NCBI GenBank assembly: GCA_035642095.1
Contig: DASQTB010000048.1
Location: forward strand, 13,175-77,174
DNA length: 64,000 bases
Reading direction: 5' to 3'
Source of the DNA: DASQTB01 sp035642095
GTDB lineage: Bacteria; Actinomycetota; UBA4738; CALAEC01
Below are positions 43,499 through 53,163 of this stretch, in pieces. Positions within the stretch are counted from its first letter, which is position 1, and the number at the start of each line of letters is the position of its first letter. The translations under genes were made by a program, and so were the position numbers. Under the pieces are notes generated by a model, which did no database searches, was not told the origin of the DNA, and saw nothing but the letters and a program-made list of their open reading frames with translations.

Positions 43499-43945
43499 AT
43501 GGAAGTGAAGGAGCTGGGACACATCGTCCTGTACGTGCGTGACCTGGAACGCTCCCGCCGGTTCTACGGCGAGGTGCTCGGGTGGAAGGAGGTCGCCCGG
43601 CTGGGCAATCAGGGAGCGATGTTCTCCTCCGGCCGGACCCATCACGAGCTGCTTCTCCTGGAGGTCGGGCCGAACGCCGCCCCGATCCCGCCGGGGCCGC
43701 GGGTGGGGATGTACCACTTCGGGCTCAAGCTGGGGGAGACCGACCAGGAGCTCCGGGCCGCCCTGGAAGAGCTGACCCGGGCGGGGGTCAGGGTGGGCGG
43801 CGCGGCGGACCACAACGTGACCCACAGCCTGTACATCGAGGATCCGGACGGAAACGAGATCGAGCTGTACATCGACGTCCAGCCCGAGGTGTGGCGGGAG
43901 GACCCGCAGGCCATCCTGGCCCGGCCCCGGGCGCTCGAGCTGTAG
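43499..43945 (+). CDS. VOC-family dioxygenase-like metalloprotein
   Basis: 148 residues. Predicted metal ligands His in 'LGHIVLYVRDLERS', His in 'VGMYHFGLKL' and Glu in 'DGNEIELYIDV' match catechol-2,3-dioxygenase-type proteins. ATG 43499 is preferred over ATG 43493 because AGGAAGG (43484-43490) then has an 8-nt spacer. Reaction unknown. It forms a small cluster with the preceding VOC gene. Confidence 0.85.
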   Translation: MEVKELGHIVLYVRDLERSRRFYGEVLGWKEVARLGNQGAMFSSGRTHHELLLLEVGPNAAPIPPGPRVGMYHFGLKLGETDQELRAALEELTRAGVRVGGAADHNVTHSLYIEDPDGNEIELYIDVQPEVWREDPQAILARPRALEL

Positions 43946-43969
43946 CCGCGGCGGGCAGGCGGATCCCCC

Positions 43970-44737
43970 TCAGCCGACCCGGACCGTCCCTCGCATCGAG
44001 GGGTGGATGGCGCAGAAGTACGCCACGGAGCCGGGCCGCTCGAACGTGGTCGCGAACGTTCCGTCTGGCTCGATCGGTCCCGAGTCGAACTCCCCGTCCT
44101 CGGCGGTGACGGTGTGGCCCTCGGGGTCGCCGTTGGTCCAGGTGACCTCGGTCCCCGGGGGGACCTCGAGGGTCGTCGGCTGGAAGGCGAACCCCTGGAC
44201 GGCCACGGCGGCCCCGCCGGGGGCCGCGGGTTCCCGACGGACCCTCGGCGCGTCCGGTCGGACCTCCAGCAGGGCCTCCATGCCTAGGTCGTCGTGGTTC
44301 GCCACGAAGCACTCGACCTTGTACACGCCGAGGCCGAGATCGAGGTCGACTCGGATGGTCTCGCCCGGATCGAACGTCGGCTCCTCGATCTTGAACCCGT
44401 CGTCCCCGCCGCTCCCGGGGCCGCTGCTGTCCCCGTCGGACTCGAGCTCCATCTCGAAGCCGTGGACCAGCTTCCCGCCGTTCCGCACAACGAACGTGAC
44501 CGGTCCCGGCCGGATGGCCGGCGCCTCCAGGGTCACCGCGTACTCACCGAACCCGACCTCGAAGCCGCCCCGGCGCGGATCGACCCGCCGAGGGCCTGAG
44601 GCGGATCCCGTCCCAGACTCGGCCGAGGTTCCGCCGCCGACCTCGACGGGACTCGCGGTCGGCTCCGAGCGACCGCAGGCCGCCGTGACGAGCGCCATCG
44701 CGGCCAGCGCCATACCGGCCATCCGGCGTCCCGTCAC
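43970..44737 (-). CDS. Double-cupredoxin lipoprotein
   Basis: 255 residues. Lipobox 'LVTAAC' near residue 16, then two cupredoxin domains. The first has His in 'KLVHGFEM' and the cluster 'ECFVANHDDLGM'; the second has His in 'PEGHTVTA' and 'YFCAIHPSMRG', so both keep a complete Cys/His/Met set. A GTG start overlaps the stop of the next gene upstream (GTGA). It probably carries two copper sites outside the membrane; the partner is unknown. Confidence 0.85.
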   Translation of the reverse strand: MTGRRMAGMALAAMALVTAACGRSEPTASPVEVGGGTSAESGTGSASGPRRVDPRRGGFEVGFGEYAVTLEAPAIRPGPVTFVVRNGGKLVHGFEMELESDGDSSGPGSGGDDGFKIEEPTFDPGETIRVDLDLGLGVYKVECFVANHDDLGMEALLEVRPDAPRVRREPAAPGGAAVAVQGFAFQPTTLEVPPGTEVTWTNGDPEGHTVTAEDGEFDSGPIEPDGTFATTFERPGSVAYFCAIHPSMRGTVRVG

Positions 44738-45081
44738 TGGACGGTGACCGTCCCTTCCATGCCGCCGGCCCGGTGGTATTCGCAGAACATCGTGTACTCG
44801 CCGGGGTCGGCGTCCACGGTGATCGAGGTGCTGTCGCCCGGATCGACGTCCTCGTCGACGTCGGTGCCCTCGATGGTGATGTTGTGCTCGGCCTGGCCAT
44901 CGTTCGACACGTCCACCGTGTCTCCGGCGCTCACGGTCAGATCGACGGGCTGGAAGGCGTTGTCGACCATGCTCAGCCCCGTTCCTTCGCCACCGCCGTC
45001 TCCTCCTCCCTCGTCGCCGCCGCACGCGGCCAGGGTGAGCGCCGCAATCACGGCCAGGATGACCCTCACCACATTCCTCAT
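44734..45081 (-). CDS. Cupredoxin lipoprotein
   Basis: 115 residues. Lipobox 'LTLAAC', a Gly-rich acidic linker, and one cupredoxin domain with His in 'QAEHNITI' and the cluster 'FCEYHRAGGM'. The pattern resembles amicyanin/plastocyanin-type small blue copper proteins. It is the first gene of a two-gene minus-strand operon, with strong GGAGGAGG ahead of the ATG. Confidence 0.88.
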   Translation of the reverse strand: MRNVVRVILAVIAALTLAACGGDEGGGDGGGEGTGLSMVDNAFQPVDLTVSAGDTVDVSNDGQAEHNITIEGTDVDEDVDPGDSTSITVDADPGEYTMFCEYHRAGGMEGTVTVQ

Positions 45082-45156
45082 GTCGACCTCCTCCGCTGTC
45101 CTCCCGATGGTGGGCCCCTGAGGTCAGGCCTTCATGAAGCTCGCATGAGGGTTCGT

Positions 45157-45442
45157 TCACCCGAGCGGGAAGGTTCGAGGATCCGTTCTATTCCCTGTCG
45201 GCCCAGGGGCCCATGCCTCCGTGGGGTTCAGGTTCCGCGTCTGGATCACCACGGCCACCCGAGGGTCCCGTCGCATGTTGGCCAGCTTCCGCTGCTCCGG
45301 GAGGGTTCCGATGACGATCTCGTCTCCCTCCAGCCCCACCCAAGCCACGGTGACGTGCGGGCTGCCGGTCCGCGTTCAGCGTTATCAGCGTGGCCACGTC
45401 GTCGCTCTCCAGCACCTGCCGAGCCGACGGCGGCAGCTCCAC
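45157..45442 (-). pseudogene. Truncated, frameshifted PNPOx-fold oxidase fragment
   Basis: Pieces 'ARQVLESDDVATLITLNADR' and 'VGLEGDEIVIGTLPEQRKL' plus 'RDPRVAVVIQTRN' belong to the pyridoxamine-phosphate oxidase family, but lie in two frames (break near 45360, +1-like). The sequence stops after 'WAPGPTGN', before the second half of the domain. A remnant rather than an active gene. Confidence 0.65.
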
Positions 45443-45454
45443 GTCGCCGGTAGC

Positions 45455-45937
45455 CTATCGTCGGCCGGTCCTTCGGGGTCTCCCTCGGAGCCCCTCGCCG
45501 TGCGCCGCCATCCACTCATCGTGCGGGGGGACGTCCTCGCCCACCACGTACAGGAAGTAGTACGCCCCAACGTCGCCCAGGAACTTGAATCGCTTCCGCA
45601 GATCGGCCACGGTATGGTCGAACCCGGGGTGGGAGCGGAGGTACCGGCGGAATCCGCCGTGCTCTCGGTCCAGGTCGAGCATCGTTCGGGCGTTGTGGAC
45701 GGTGGCCTCGATCTTCCGCCGGTTCCGGACGATCCGCGTGTCGGCGGCCAGCCGATCGACGTCCGGCGGGTCGATGCCGGCCACGATGTGGGGATCGAAA
45801 CCGTCGAATGCCTCTCGGAACTCGTCCCATTTCGCCTCGATCACCCTCCAGCTGATCCCGGATTGAAACACCGCCCTGGTCATGACCTCCAGGTAGTCGG
45901 CCAGCCCCGCAGGCCGGATCCGCTTCGGTGCCTCCAA
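45455..45937 (-). CDS. DNA-3-methyladenine glycosylase I-like protein
   Basis: 160 residues, TTG start with AGGAGGAG upstream. Recognised from '[19 protein letters not shown]', '[10 protein letters not shown]' and '[20 protein letters not shown]', the core of the Tag family that excises 3-methyladenine. The N-terminal 'CxWxxxDP' element and the C-terminal zinc-binding Cys/His residues seen in E. coli Tag are not present, and the protein is short. Activity is uncertain. Confidence 0.75.
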   Translation of the reverse strand: MEAPKRIRPAGLADYLEVMTRAVFQSGISWRVIEAKWDEFREAFDGFDPHIVAGIDPPDVDRLAADTRIVRNRRKIEATVHNARTMLDLDREHGGFRRYLRSHPGFDHTVADLRKRFKFLGDVGAYYFLYVVGEDVPPHDEWMAAHGEGLRGRPRRTGRR

Positions 45938-46091
45938 CGCTCCTCCTCTCGCCGCCCTCCATCATGACGAACGGCCCCGGCGGAGATCGACACGGGAGCG
46001 CCGTGAGACCGATGCCTGTTCCCCGGGACCTGACCCCCCGTGTCCCCACCGGAACGCGGTCATCCGGCGTCCGAGCGGTCACAATGGAGAG

Positions 46092-47489
<1,398 letters not shown>

Positions 47490-47507
47490 ACCCGGTCCTG
47501 GCTCGCT

Positions 47508-47538
47508 GCCGAGGGTGTGGCAGCCGGGCACCCTCGGC
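47508..47538 (+). terminator. Stem-loop after fumC
   Basis: GCCGAGGGTG (47508-47517) pairs perfectly with CACCCTCGGC (47529-47538) around an 11-nt loop, 18 nt after the stop. No T tract follows. Likely end of the fumC transcript. Confidence 0.5.
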
Positions 47539-47613
47539 ACCTCGGCTCCAAGGTTGTGCCCGGTTCGGCCCTGGGGGGAGAATCTTCGGATCGAGGGAAA
47601 CGGAGGTGGCACC

Positions 47614-48030
47614 GTGCGGTTCCGGATCGTCGTGGGCCTGGTAGTGCTCGTCGCCGTGGTGCTGTCATCCAGCCCGTCGGTGGCTCACAAATCCTCTGGC
47701 GTCAAGGCCCAGCAGCGGGTGTTCGCCAAGCACCAGAACTTGGACCGGAGCGACGCCAGGGTCCAGCTCCTGGTGACGAACCGGCGGTTCCGACCAATCC
47801 GCCGGCTGGTGTGCGAGACCGAGATCTCCGACAAGTGGTTCCATCCCGTGACCGGCGAGGTTCGGACCTACACGGAGGACTGGTTCCTGACGATCCGCAA
47901 CTTTCCGGAGCGGAGCCGGCTCCGGTCGCGGAAGGACACGATCTTCGTCGAGCACAGCGAGCTGACCACCGACCCGCAGTGGCAGCCGCAAGGGGTGACC
48001 GTCAGGACCCGGCACTGCCACGTCCGGTAG
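47614..48030 (+). CDS. Secreted hypothetical protein
   Basis: 138 residues. Signal peptide with hydrophobic core 'IVVGLVVLVAVVLS' and cleavage near 'SVAHK'. The mature part has two cysteines (in 'LVCETEIS' and 'RTRHCHVR') and no known domain. GTG has GGAGG at 47602-47606 with 7-nt spacing. It diverges from no one and lies between fumC and a glycosylase gene. Confidence 0.75.
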   Translation: MRFRIVVGLVVLVAVVLSSSPSVAHKSSGVKAQQRVFAKHQNLDRSDARVQLLVTNRRFRPIRRLVCETEISDKWFHPVTGEVRTYTEDWFLTIRNFPERSRLRSRKDTIFVEHSELTTDPQWQPQGVTVRTRHCHVR

Positions 48031-48055
48031 CCGACGGCCGGTCTCCGAGAGGACC

Positions 48056-48988
48056 GTGAACGTCGAGATCCCTTTGCGGGGGGCCGGCGGGGAGCCGGTC
48101 GATCTCCTGCGGACGATCACCTCGCACGGGCTGGCTTCGCTGCCACCGATCGAACTCGACGAGGACGCGGCCACGCTCACTTCGACGTTGCCCGCCCCGG
48201 CCGGCCGGCCCCGGACGGTCCGTGTATCGCCGGGCTCGAAGGGCCACGCTCGGATCCAGGTGATGGGGAGACCGCCCGGTCGGAAGGCGGCGGAGGCCCT
48301 GGTCGATTCCGTTCGGCACGTGCTCCACATGGACGAGGACCTGTCCGAGTTCTACGCGCTGGCCCTGGCGGATCCAGACCTGGCCTGGGTGGCCGGGGGG
48401 GCGGGCCGAATGATCCGGAGCCCAACAGTACTCGAGGAGGTCGTCCGGATCGTGTGCACCACGAACTGCTCGTGGGCCCTGACCACCAGGATGATCACCG
48501 CCCTGGTCGAACGGCTCGGCGAGCCGGCGCCCGGCGCTCCGGCGGACGGGTGGCGCGGTCGCACCTTCCCCACCGCGGAGGCCATGGCCCGAGCGACCCC
48601 GACCTTCTACCGGGACGTGGTTCGGGCCGGCTACCGGGGTCCCTACCTCCGAGCCCTGGCCCGCTCGGTGGCCTCCGGTGCCCTGGACCTCGAGGTCCTG
48701 GCCGCCGCCTCGCCGGAGGAGCTGTCCGACGACGAGATGGAGATCCGGCTCCTGGCCCTCCCCGGGGTCGGCCCGTACGCCGCCGCGCACGTCATGCTGC
48801 TTCTGGGCCGGTACTCACGGCTGATCCTCGATTCCTGGACCCGTCCGAAATACGCCCGGCTGATCGGAAGGAAGAAACCGGTCTCCGATGCCACGATCCT
48901 CCGGCGGTTCCGGCCGTACGGACGGTACGCCGGCCTGGCGTTTTGGTGCTTCGTGACCAGCGACTGGGTGGCGGACGGGGTGGCCTGA
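48056..48988 (+). CDS. HhH-GPD DNA glycosylase (3-methyladenine glycosylase II-like)
   Basis: 310 residues. Helix-hairpin-helix 'LLALPGVGPYAAAHV' followed by the catalytic Asp in 'RLILDSW'. An N-terminal TBP-like region precedes it. The fold matches AlkA-type glycosylases that remove alkylated bases. GTG start is 26 nt after the previous gene. A second, shorter glycosylase-like gene lies 3 kb upstream, and a broken AlkZ-like gene is at 19.6 kb. Confidence 0.85.
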   Translation: MNVEIPLRGAGGEPVDLLRTITSHGLASLPPIELDEDAATLTSTLPAPAGRPRTVRVSPGSKGHARIQVMGRPPGRKAAEALVDSVRHVLHMDEDLSEFYALALADPDLAWVAGGAGRMIRSPTVLEEVVRIVCTTNCSWALTTRMITALVERLGEPAPGAPADGWRGRTFPTAEAMARATPTFYRDVVRAGYRGPYLRALARSVASGALDLEVLAAASPEELSDDEMEIRLLALPGVGPYAAAHVMLLLGRYSRLILDSWTRPKYARLIGRKKPVSDATILRRFRPYGRYAGLAFWCFVTSDWVADGVA

Positions 48989-49050
48989 AGGCTTGGTTTG
49001 GCCACGCTCCGCGGCGGGAACAACTCTGCGGAACGGAGGAGGTGCACCTG

Positions 49051-49200
49051 GTGACCGAGCCACACACCCACGGCACGGCCCCTCCGCCCGAGGATCGGGG
49101 GAGCGGCCTGACCGGGTACGCGATCGCCAAGTACGGGTTCATCCTGCTGATCGTGATCGTCGTGCTCTGGTTCGTGGCGAACTACTTCCTGGGCGAGTAG
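49051..49200 (+). CDS. Small single-pass membrane protein
   Basis: 49 residues. A His/Pro-rich N-terminus and one helix 'KYGFILLIVIVVLWFVANYF' near the C-terminus. GTG has GGAGGAGG (49035-49042) at good spacing, which supports a real gene. It lies 4 nt before the end of a convergent toxin gene. No family assigned. Confidence 0.65.
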   Translation: MTEPHTHGTAPPPEDRGSGLTGYAIAKYGFILLIVIVVLWFVANYFLGE

Positions 49201-49203
49201 CGC

Positions 49204-49749
49204 TCAGGGCACGACCATCCCCACCGCCTCGGCGGCGGCCTGTACCGCGGGGTGGTCGGGGGTCAGCGTCTCGGGGTCTTCGACCACGGCCAGCTTCGGT
49301 GCGGCCCGGTCGGCGAACAGCGTCACGTTGATCCACGAGGCCTCCACCGTCGACCACCAGGCCAGGCCGTCGGCCCCTTCCTCGTAGATGCGGAGGGCGA
49401 GCGGCTGGGTGGTGTCGCGATCCCGGGTGGCCACGGCGGAAGGGCGAACGGAGCGCTCCACGAGCTGGGCCGGCTCGTCGAGATCGACCAGGTCGCCCAG
49501 GGCGGCACTGTCGAAAGTGGCCAGGGCGACACGACCGCCTCCCGGACGCTCCAGGGGTCTGCCCCGGAGCAGGCGACCACGGAACCGGCGGATCGCTTCG
49601 GCCACCGCCGACTCCGGGGACCGTGAGGTGTACAGGGCCGCGTAGGCGTGCGGGTTGTCGTGCCGCCCGCCGCCCTGGTAGGAACGGGACACCTCGAGGG
49701 GATCGGCGCCTTCCGGACGCCGGATGAACGCTCGGTACAGAAGGGTCAC
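49204..49749 (-). CDS. RES-domain toxin
   Basis: 181 residues. RES fold recognised from the N-terminal 'LYRAF', 'ALYTSRSPESAVAEAI' (conserved Glu) and a C-terminal 'ASWINVTLFAD' with the conserved Ser; the Arg-Glu-Ser set fits NAD+-degrading toxins such as MbcT. The GTG start overlaps the antitoxin stop (GTGA), so the two are coupled. Function is inferred from the family. Confidence 0.85.
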   Translation of the reverse strand: MTLLYRAFIRRPEGADPLEVSRSYQGGGRHDNPHAYAALYTSRSPESAVAEAIRRFRGRLLRGRPLERPGGGRVALATFDSAALGDLVDLDEPAQLVERSVRPSAVATRDRDTTQPLALRIYEEGADGLAWWSTVEASWINVTLFADRAAPKLAVVEDPETLTPDHPAVQAAAEAVGMVVP

Positions 49750-50078
49750 GCGTAGGAGCCGGCCTCTTCGGCATCGATGGCCGAGAGGACCTCGGTGATG
49801 CGCCCCCGGGCCACGAGGTCGATCGGCCGGGAGTCCCTCAGGAAGGGGTTCATGCCCAGGAGCCAATCGACCGCGGTCTCCGGGTAGTAGACCTGGAGGA
49901 GCCGGGACAGCACGAACTCGAGCCCCTCCAGCTTGCGGCGGTTCTCGGGGTCCGGCTGCTCGGTGCGGAGCCACCGGCTGATCCGGGATCTGCTGACGCC
50001 CAGGGCCTCGGCCACCCGGGCCTGGCTTCCCAGATCGTGGGTGATCGCCTTCAGCTTCTCTCTGACCGGCACCGGCAC
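49746..50078 (-). CDS. Xre/MbcA/ParS-type antitoxin
   Basis: 110 residues. N-terminal helix-turn-helix 'GSQARVAEALGVSRSRISRW', then the MbcA/ParS toxin-binding region 'LEFVLSRLLQVYYPETAVDWLLGMNPFL'. It neutralises the RES toxin and probably represses its own operon. GTG start with GGAGG upstream (minus strand). Confidence 0.85.
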   Translation of the reverse strand: MPVPVREKLKAITHDLGSQARVAEALGVSRSRISRWLRTEQPDPENRRKLEGLEFVLSRLLQVYYPETAVDWLLGMNPFLRDSRPIDLVARGRITEVLSAIDAEEAGSYA

Positions 50079-50169
50079 AGGCTCCCACCTCCCGCCGACA
50101 GGCTCCCAGTATACCGCAACGGATCCTGTTGCGGCGTCCGCTCGACCAGCCCGGTGGCGGGCGCCGCGC

Positions 50170-50175
50170 TACAGT
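50170..50175 (+). promoter_or_regulatory. -10 box of ppdK
   Basis: TACAGT, 27 nt before the ATG, which also has AAAGGCAGGGAG upstream. A normal-leader promoter. Confidence 0.5.
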
Positions 50176-50202
50176 AGGCCGAAGCGGACGAAAGGCAGGG
50201 AG

Positions 50203-53016
50203 ATGGCGTCGACCAAGACCAAGTACGTCTACGACTTCCGGGAGGGGAACCGGGACATGAAGGATCTCCTGGGAGGAAAGGGCGCCAACCTGGCCGAGAT
50301 GACCAACCTGGGCCTCCCCGTCCCCCCCGGCTTCACCATCAGCACCGACGCCTGCAAGGAATATCTGACTTCGCGAGGCTTCCCGGACGGTCTGGTGGAG
50401 GAGGTGGACGGCCACCTCCGCGGCCTGGAGCAGGCCATGGGCCGGCGGTTGGGGGACCTCGACAACCCGCTCCTGGTCTCGGTTCGCTCCGGGGCGAAGT
50501 ACTCGATGCCGGGGATGATGGATACGGTCCTCAACCTGGGGCTGAACGACCGCTCTGTCCTGGGCCTGGCCCGCCAGGCTCGGAGTGACCGATTCGCGTT
50601 CGACTCGTACCGCCGGTTCATCCAGATGTTCGGCAAGATCGTCATGGACATCCCGGCCGATGCCTTCGACGAGGAGCTCGAGCGAGCGAAGGAGAAGAAG
50701 GGGCCGGACGCCAAGGACACCGATCTCACCGCCGTCGACCTGATGGATCTGGTCGAGCGGTTCAAGACCATCGTTCGCCAGCACGCCGGCCGGCTGTTCC
50801 CCACCGACCCCAGGGAGCAGCTGCGGATGGCCATCGAGGCGGTGTTCGGGTCCTGGAACAATGACCGGGCCAAGGTGTACCGGAAGCAGTACGCCATCCC
50901 CGAAGATCTCGGCACCGCGGTGAACGTGGTGGCCATGGTGTTCGGCAACCTGGGCGACGACTCCGGCACCGGGGTGGCCTTCACCAGGGATCCGGCCACG
51001 GGCGAGAAGGGGATCTACGGCGACTACCTTCCCAATGCTCAGGGCGAGGATGTGGTGGCCGGTATCCGGAACACGCTGCCCCTGGCCGATCTGAAGCGGC
51101 TCAACCACCAGGCCTTCCGGGAGCTCCTGGAGATCATGAGGCGCCTGGAGCGGCACTACCGCGACATGTGCGACATCGAATTCACCATCGAAAAGGGCAA
51201 GCTGTGGATGCTCCAGACTCGGGTCGGCAAGCGCACCGGTGGGGCCGCCGTGCGGATGGCCGTCGACATGGCGGGGGAAGGCCTGATCAAGCGGGATGAG
51301 GCCGTGATGCGGGTGGAGCCCGATCACCTCGACCAGCTCCTCCACCCGCAGTTCGATCCCACGGCCGACGTTGAGGTCCTGGCCAAGGGGCTGAACGCCT
51401 CCCCCGGCGCTGCGGTCGGCCGGGCCGTGTTCGACGCGGACAGCGCCGCGGAGATGGGGGAGAACGGTCAGTCGGTGATCCTGGTCCGCCGGGAGACCAA
51501 TCCGGACGATCTCCACGGGATGATCGCCGCCCGGGGGATCCTGACCAGCCACGGGGGCAAGACGTCGCATGCTGCGGTGGTGGCCCGGGGCATGGGCAAG
51601 CCCGCGGTGTGCGGCGCCGAGGCGCTGAAGATCAACGCGGCCCGGCGCGAGTTCATGGTGGACGGCACCCGAGTCCGGGAAGGGGATCTGATCTCGATCG
51701 ACGGGACCACGGGTCGGGTCGTCCTGGGCGAGGTCGACCTGGTGGAGCCGAAGCTGTCTGGCGACTTCGAGACCCTGCTGTCCTGGGCCGACAACGCTCG
51801 ACAGCTGAAGGTCCGGGCCAACGCCGACGACGGGCCGAGTGCGGCCCAGGCCCGGACGTTCGGCGCCGAGGGGATCGGGCTGTGCCGGACCGAGCACATG
51901 TTCGGCACGCCGGGCGATCCCCGCCTCCCGATCTTCCGTCAGGTGATCCTGTCCGCCCCCGCCGCCCGGGCGGCGCAACTCGCCATGGAGGAGGCGGAGC
52001 GAGCCGCCGGATCGGCGGGGCCCAGGGAGAAGAAGGCCGCCGAACGGCGGCTCCGGGAGGCAAAGGCCCGGCTCCGGTCTGCCGACATCAAGCCCTACTT
52101 CGACGGCCTGAAGAAGCTCCTGGCCGGCCAGCGCCGGGACTTCGAGGCGATCTTCAAGGCCATGGACACCCTGCCCGTGACGATCCGATTGCTGGACCCG
52201 CCGCTGCACGAGTTCCTGCCGTCGTCGAAAGACCTGGAGGTGGCCATGGCCACCTCACAGAAGAAGGCGTCGAAGGACCTGCTCAAGGAGTTCGGAGGGA
52301 AGCGGAAGGCCGAGGAGGTCCTCCGGGAGGTGTCGGCCCTCGAGGAGAACAATCCGATGCTCGGGCTCCGAGGATGCCGGTTGGGCATCCTGTACCCGGA
52401 CATCTACCGGGCCCAGGTCCAGGCCATCGTCGAGGCGGCCTGCAACGTGAAGAAGCGGGGGGGCGACCCGATCGTCGAGATCATGGTGCCGTTGGTCTCG
52501 AACCGCGAGGAACTGGCCGCGGTGGCCAAGGACGTCCGGCAGGTGGCGGACCAGGTTCTGGAGAAGCGCGGGGTCGACCTTCCCTACCTCGTGGGGACGA
52601 TGATCGAGTTGCCCCGGGCGGCCATGGTCGCCGACGAGATCGCCGAGGAAGCGGAGTTCTTCTCGTTCGGAACCAACGATCTCACCCAGACCACCTTCGG
52701 GTTCAGCCGGGACGACGTCGAAGGCAAGTTCATGGCCCGGTACCTCGAGGAAGGGATCCTGGTGGCGAACCCCTTCGAATCCCTGGACGAGCGAGGCGTG
52801 GGCGAGCTCGTCCAGACGGCGTGCGAGCGCGGCCGGAAGGCTCGGGAAGACATCAAGCTCGGTATCTGCGGCGAGCATGGAGGCGATCCGGAGTCGGTGG
52901 CCTTCTTCCATCGGGCCGGGCTCGACTACGTGTCCTGCTCGCCCTATCGGGTTCCGATCGCCCGGCTGGCCGCGGCCCATTCCGCCCTGGGCGAGCGGGA
53001 CGAGACGTCCAAGTAG
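50203..53016 (+). CDS. ppdK: Pyruvate, phosphate dikinase
   Basis: 937 residues. N-terminal ATP-grasp 'LLGGKGANLAEMTNLGLPVPPGF', swivelling phosphohistidine domain with His456 in 'GGKTSHAAVVARGMGKPAVCG', and C-terminal PEP/pyruvate barrel ending 'GICGEHGGDP'. It interconverts pyruvate, ATP and phosphate with PEP, AMP and PPi. The gene is placed between the toxin-antitoxin pair and exported-protein genes; ppdK next to dgt/dnaG is common in actinobacteria. Confidence 0.96.
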   Translation: MASTKTKYVYDFREGNRDMKDLLGGKGANLAEMTNLGLPVPPGFTISTDACKEYLTSRGFPDGLVEEVDGHLRGLEQAMGRRLGDLDNPLLVSVRSGAKYSMPGMMDTVLNLGLNDRSVLGLARQARSDRFAFDSYRRFIQMFGKIVMDIPADAFDEELERAKEKKGPDAKDTDLTAVDLMDLVERFKTIVRQHAGRLFPTDPREQLRMAIEAVFGSWNNDRAKVYRKQYAIPEDLGTAVNVVAMVFGNLGDDSGTGVAFTRDPATGEKGIYGDYLPNAQGEDVVAGIRNTLPLADLKRLNHQAFRELLEIMRRLERHYRDMCDIEFTIEKGKLWMLQTRVGKRTGGAAVRMAVDMAGEGLIKRDEAVMRVEPDHLDQLLHPQFDPTADVEVLAKGLNASPGAAVGRAVFDADSAAEMGENGQSVILVRRETNPDDLHGMIAARGILTSHGGKTSHAAVVARGMGKPAVCGAEALKINAARREFMVDGTRVREGDLISIDGTTGRVVLGEVDLVEPKLSGDFETLLSWADNARQLKVRANADDGPSAAQARTFGAEGIGLCRTEHMFGTPGDPRLPIFRQVILSAPAARAAQLAMEEAERAAGSAGPREKKAAERRLREAKARLRSADIKPYFDGLKKLLAGQRRDFEAIFKAMDTLPVTIRLLDPPLHEFLPSSKDLEVAMATSQKKASKDLLKEFGGKRKAEEVLREVSALEENNPMLGLRGCRLGILYPDIYRAQVQAIVEAACNVKKRGGDPIVEIMVPLVSNREELAAVAKDVRQVADQVLEKRGVDLPYLVGTMIELPRAAMVADEIAEEAEFFSFGTNDLTQTTFGFSRDDVEGKFMARYLEEGILVANPFESLDERGVGELVQTACERGRKAREDIKLGICGEHGGDPESVAFFHRAGLDYVSCSPYRVPIARLAAAHSALGERDETSK

Positions 53017-53072
53017 TCGCGGTGGCCGCGACGTAGCCCTTCCCCGCGACCGATATCCCCCGTCCGGGGGAT
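53016..53072 (+). terminator. Two tandem hairpins after ppdK
   Basis: GTCGCGG/CCGCGAC (53016-53022 and 53026-53032) begins at the stop codon; ATCCCCC/GGGGGAT (53055-53061 and 53066-53072) follows with a 4-nt loop. Neither has a T tract, but together they are a likely ppdK terminator. Confidence 0.5.
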
Positions 53073-53093
53073 GCCTCGCCGGCCCGAGCCTCG

Positions 53094-53163
53094 TATCCTT
53101 TCGAACCGGACGTACCAGGCACCCGGTCACCTCCTCCGCCGGGCCGACCGGAAGGAGGAGCGG
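53094..53163 (+). promoter_or_regulatory. Promoter and anti-Shine-Dalgarno leader, copy A
   Basis: TATCCT (53094-53099) is a -10 box, giving a leader of about 58 nt. At 53122-53143 is a 22-nt element, CCCGG...CCGGG around a loop containing ACCTCCTCC; 7 nt later comes GAAGGAGGAG. CTCCTCC can pair with GGAGGAG (7 bp), hiding the ribosome site, or CCCGG can pair with CCGGG, freeing it. The same element occurs at 54024-54045 with one difference. Confidence 0.65.

Noticed and set aside
49204..52209. A 1001-codon minus-strand open frame across ppdK
   Set aside because: Only its last 181 codons (the RES protein, from GTG 49749) show family motifs; the rest is antisense to the intact ppdK gene, an effect of high G+C.
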